Below are positions 5,875 to 5,882 of a stretch of 5,882 nt of DNA, piece by piece (position 1 is the first letter of the stretch; every line of letters begins with the position of its first letter). The DNA comes from Clostridiales bacterium. Lineage in GTDB: Bacteria > Bacillota > Clostridia > Saccharofermentanales > UBA5734. The position numbers and the translations under genes were made by a program. The stretch is from NCBI GenBank assembly GCA_007133255.1, contig SLMY01000216.1:1-5882 (forward strand), written 5' to 3'. The notes below the pieces were generated by a model, which did not search any database, was not told the DNA's origin, and saw only the letters and a list, made by a program, of their open reading frames with translations.

Positions 5875-5882
5875 AAAATCAA

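Overview
The window (5,882 bases) looks like chromosomal housekeeping and envelope DNA from a bacterium, most likely a member of the Bacillota (Clostridia or a relative). The evidence is a phasin-like gene directly followed by an AarF/UbiB-family gene, strong AGGAGG-type ribosome binding sites, and a UppP and a TsaD of the Gram-positive style. The sequence alone does not fix the genus. I see no rRNA or tRNA gene, CRISPR array, transposase or phage gene.

Layout, left to right: (1) 6-344 encodes a short, highly charged helical phasin-like protein, followed after 5 bases by 350-2041, an AarF/ABC1/UbiB atypical kinase-like protein with two C-terminal membrane helices; the two form a plus-strand operon. 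(2) 2042-2331 is a non-coding stretch between convergent genes that carries three same-orientation copies of a 14-base repeat containing the palindrome ACGCGT. (3) 2332-3360 on the minus strand encodes a membrane-anchored alpha/beta-hydrolase-fold protein whose nucleophile-elbow serine and C-terminal histidine both appear to be missing, so it is a probable pseudo-hydrolase. (4) 3361-3591 is a divergent intergenic region with back-to-back extended -10 promoter candidates. (5) 3592-4575 encodes undecaprenyl-diphosphate phosphatase (UppP/BacA), with a hydrophilic insert of roughly 65 residues between the two halves of its internal duplication. (6) 4683-5807 encodes TsaD, the tRNA t6A37 threonylcarbamoyltransferase, with a polar N-terminal tail of about 32 residues. 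(7) 5808-5882 is AT-rich and contains a perfect 10-base inverted repeat plus a nearby 10-base palindrome, which look like an operator array for a gene beyond the window.

Functionally, UppP recycles the lipid carrier for cell-wall synthesis and TsaD modifies tRNA; they share a strand but are not a recognised functional unit, and TsaD is not visibly beside its usual partners TsaB and TsaE. The phasin/UbiB pair suggests a membrane or lipid-linked role, but UbiB-family function in organisms without ubiquinone is poorly defined. The points most worth following up are the degenerate catalytic residues of the hydrolase, the ACGCGT-centred repeats, the UppP insert and the operator-like array at the right end.
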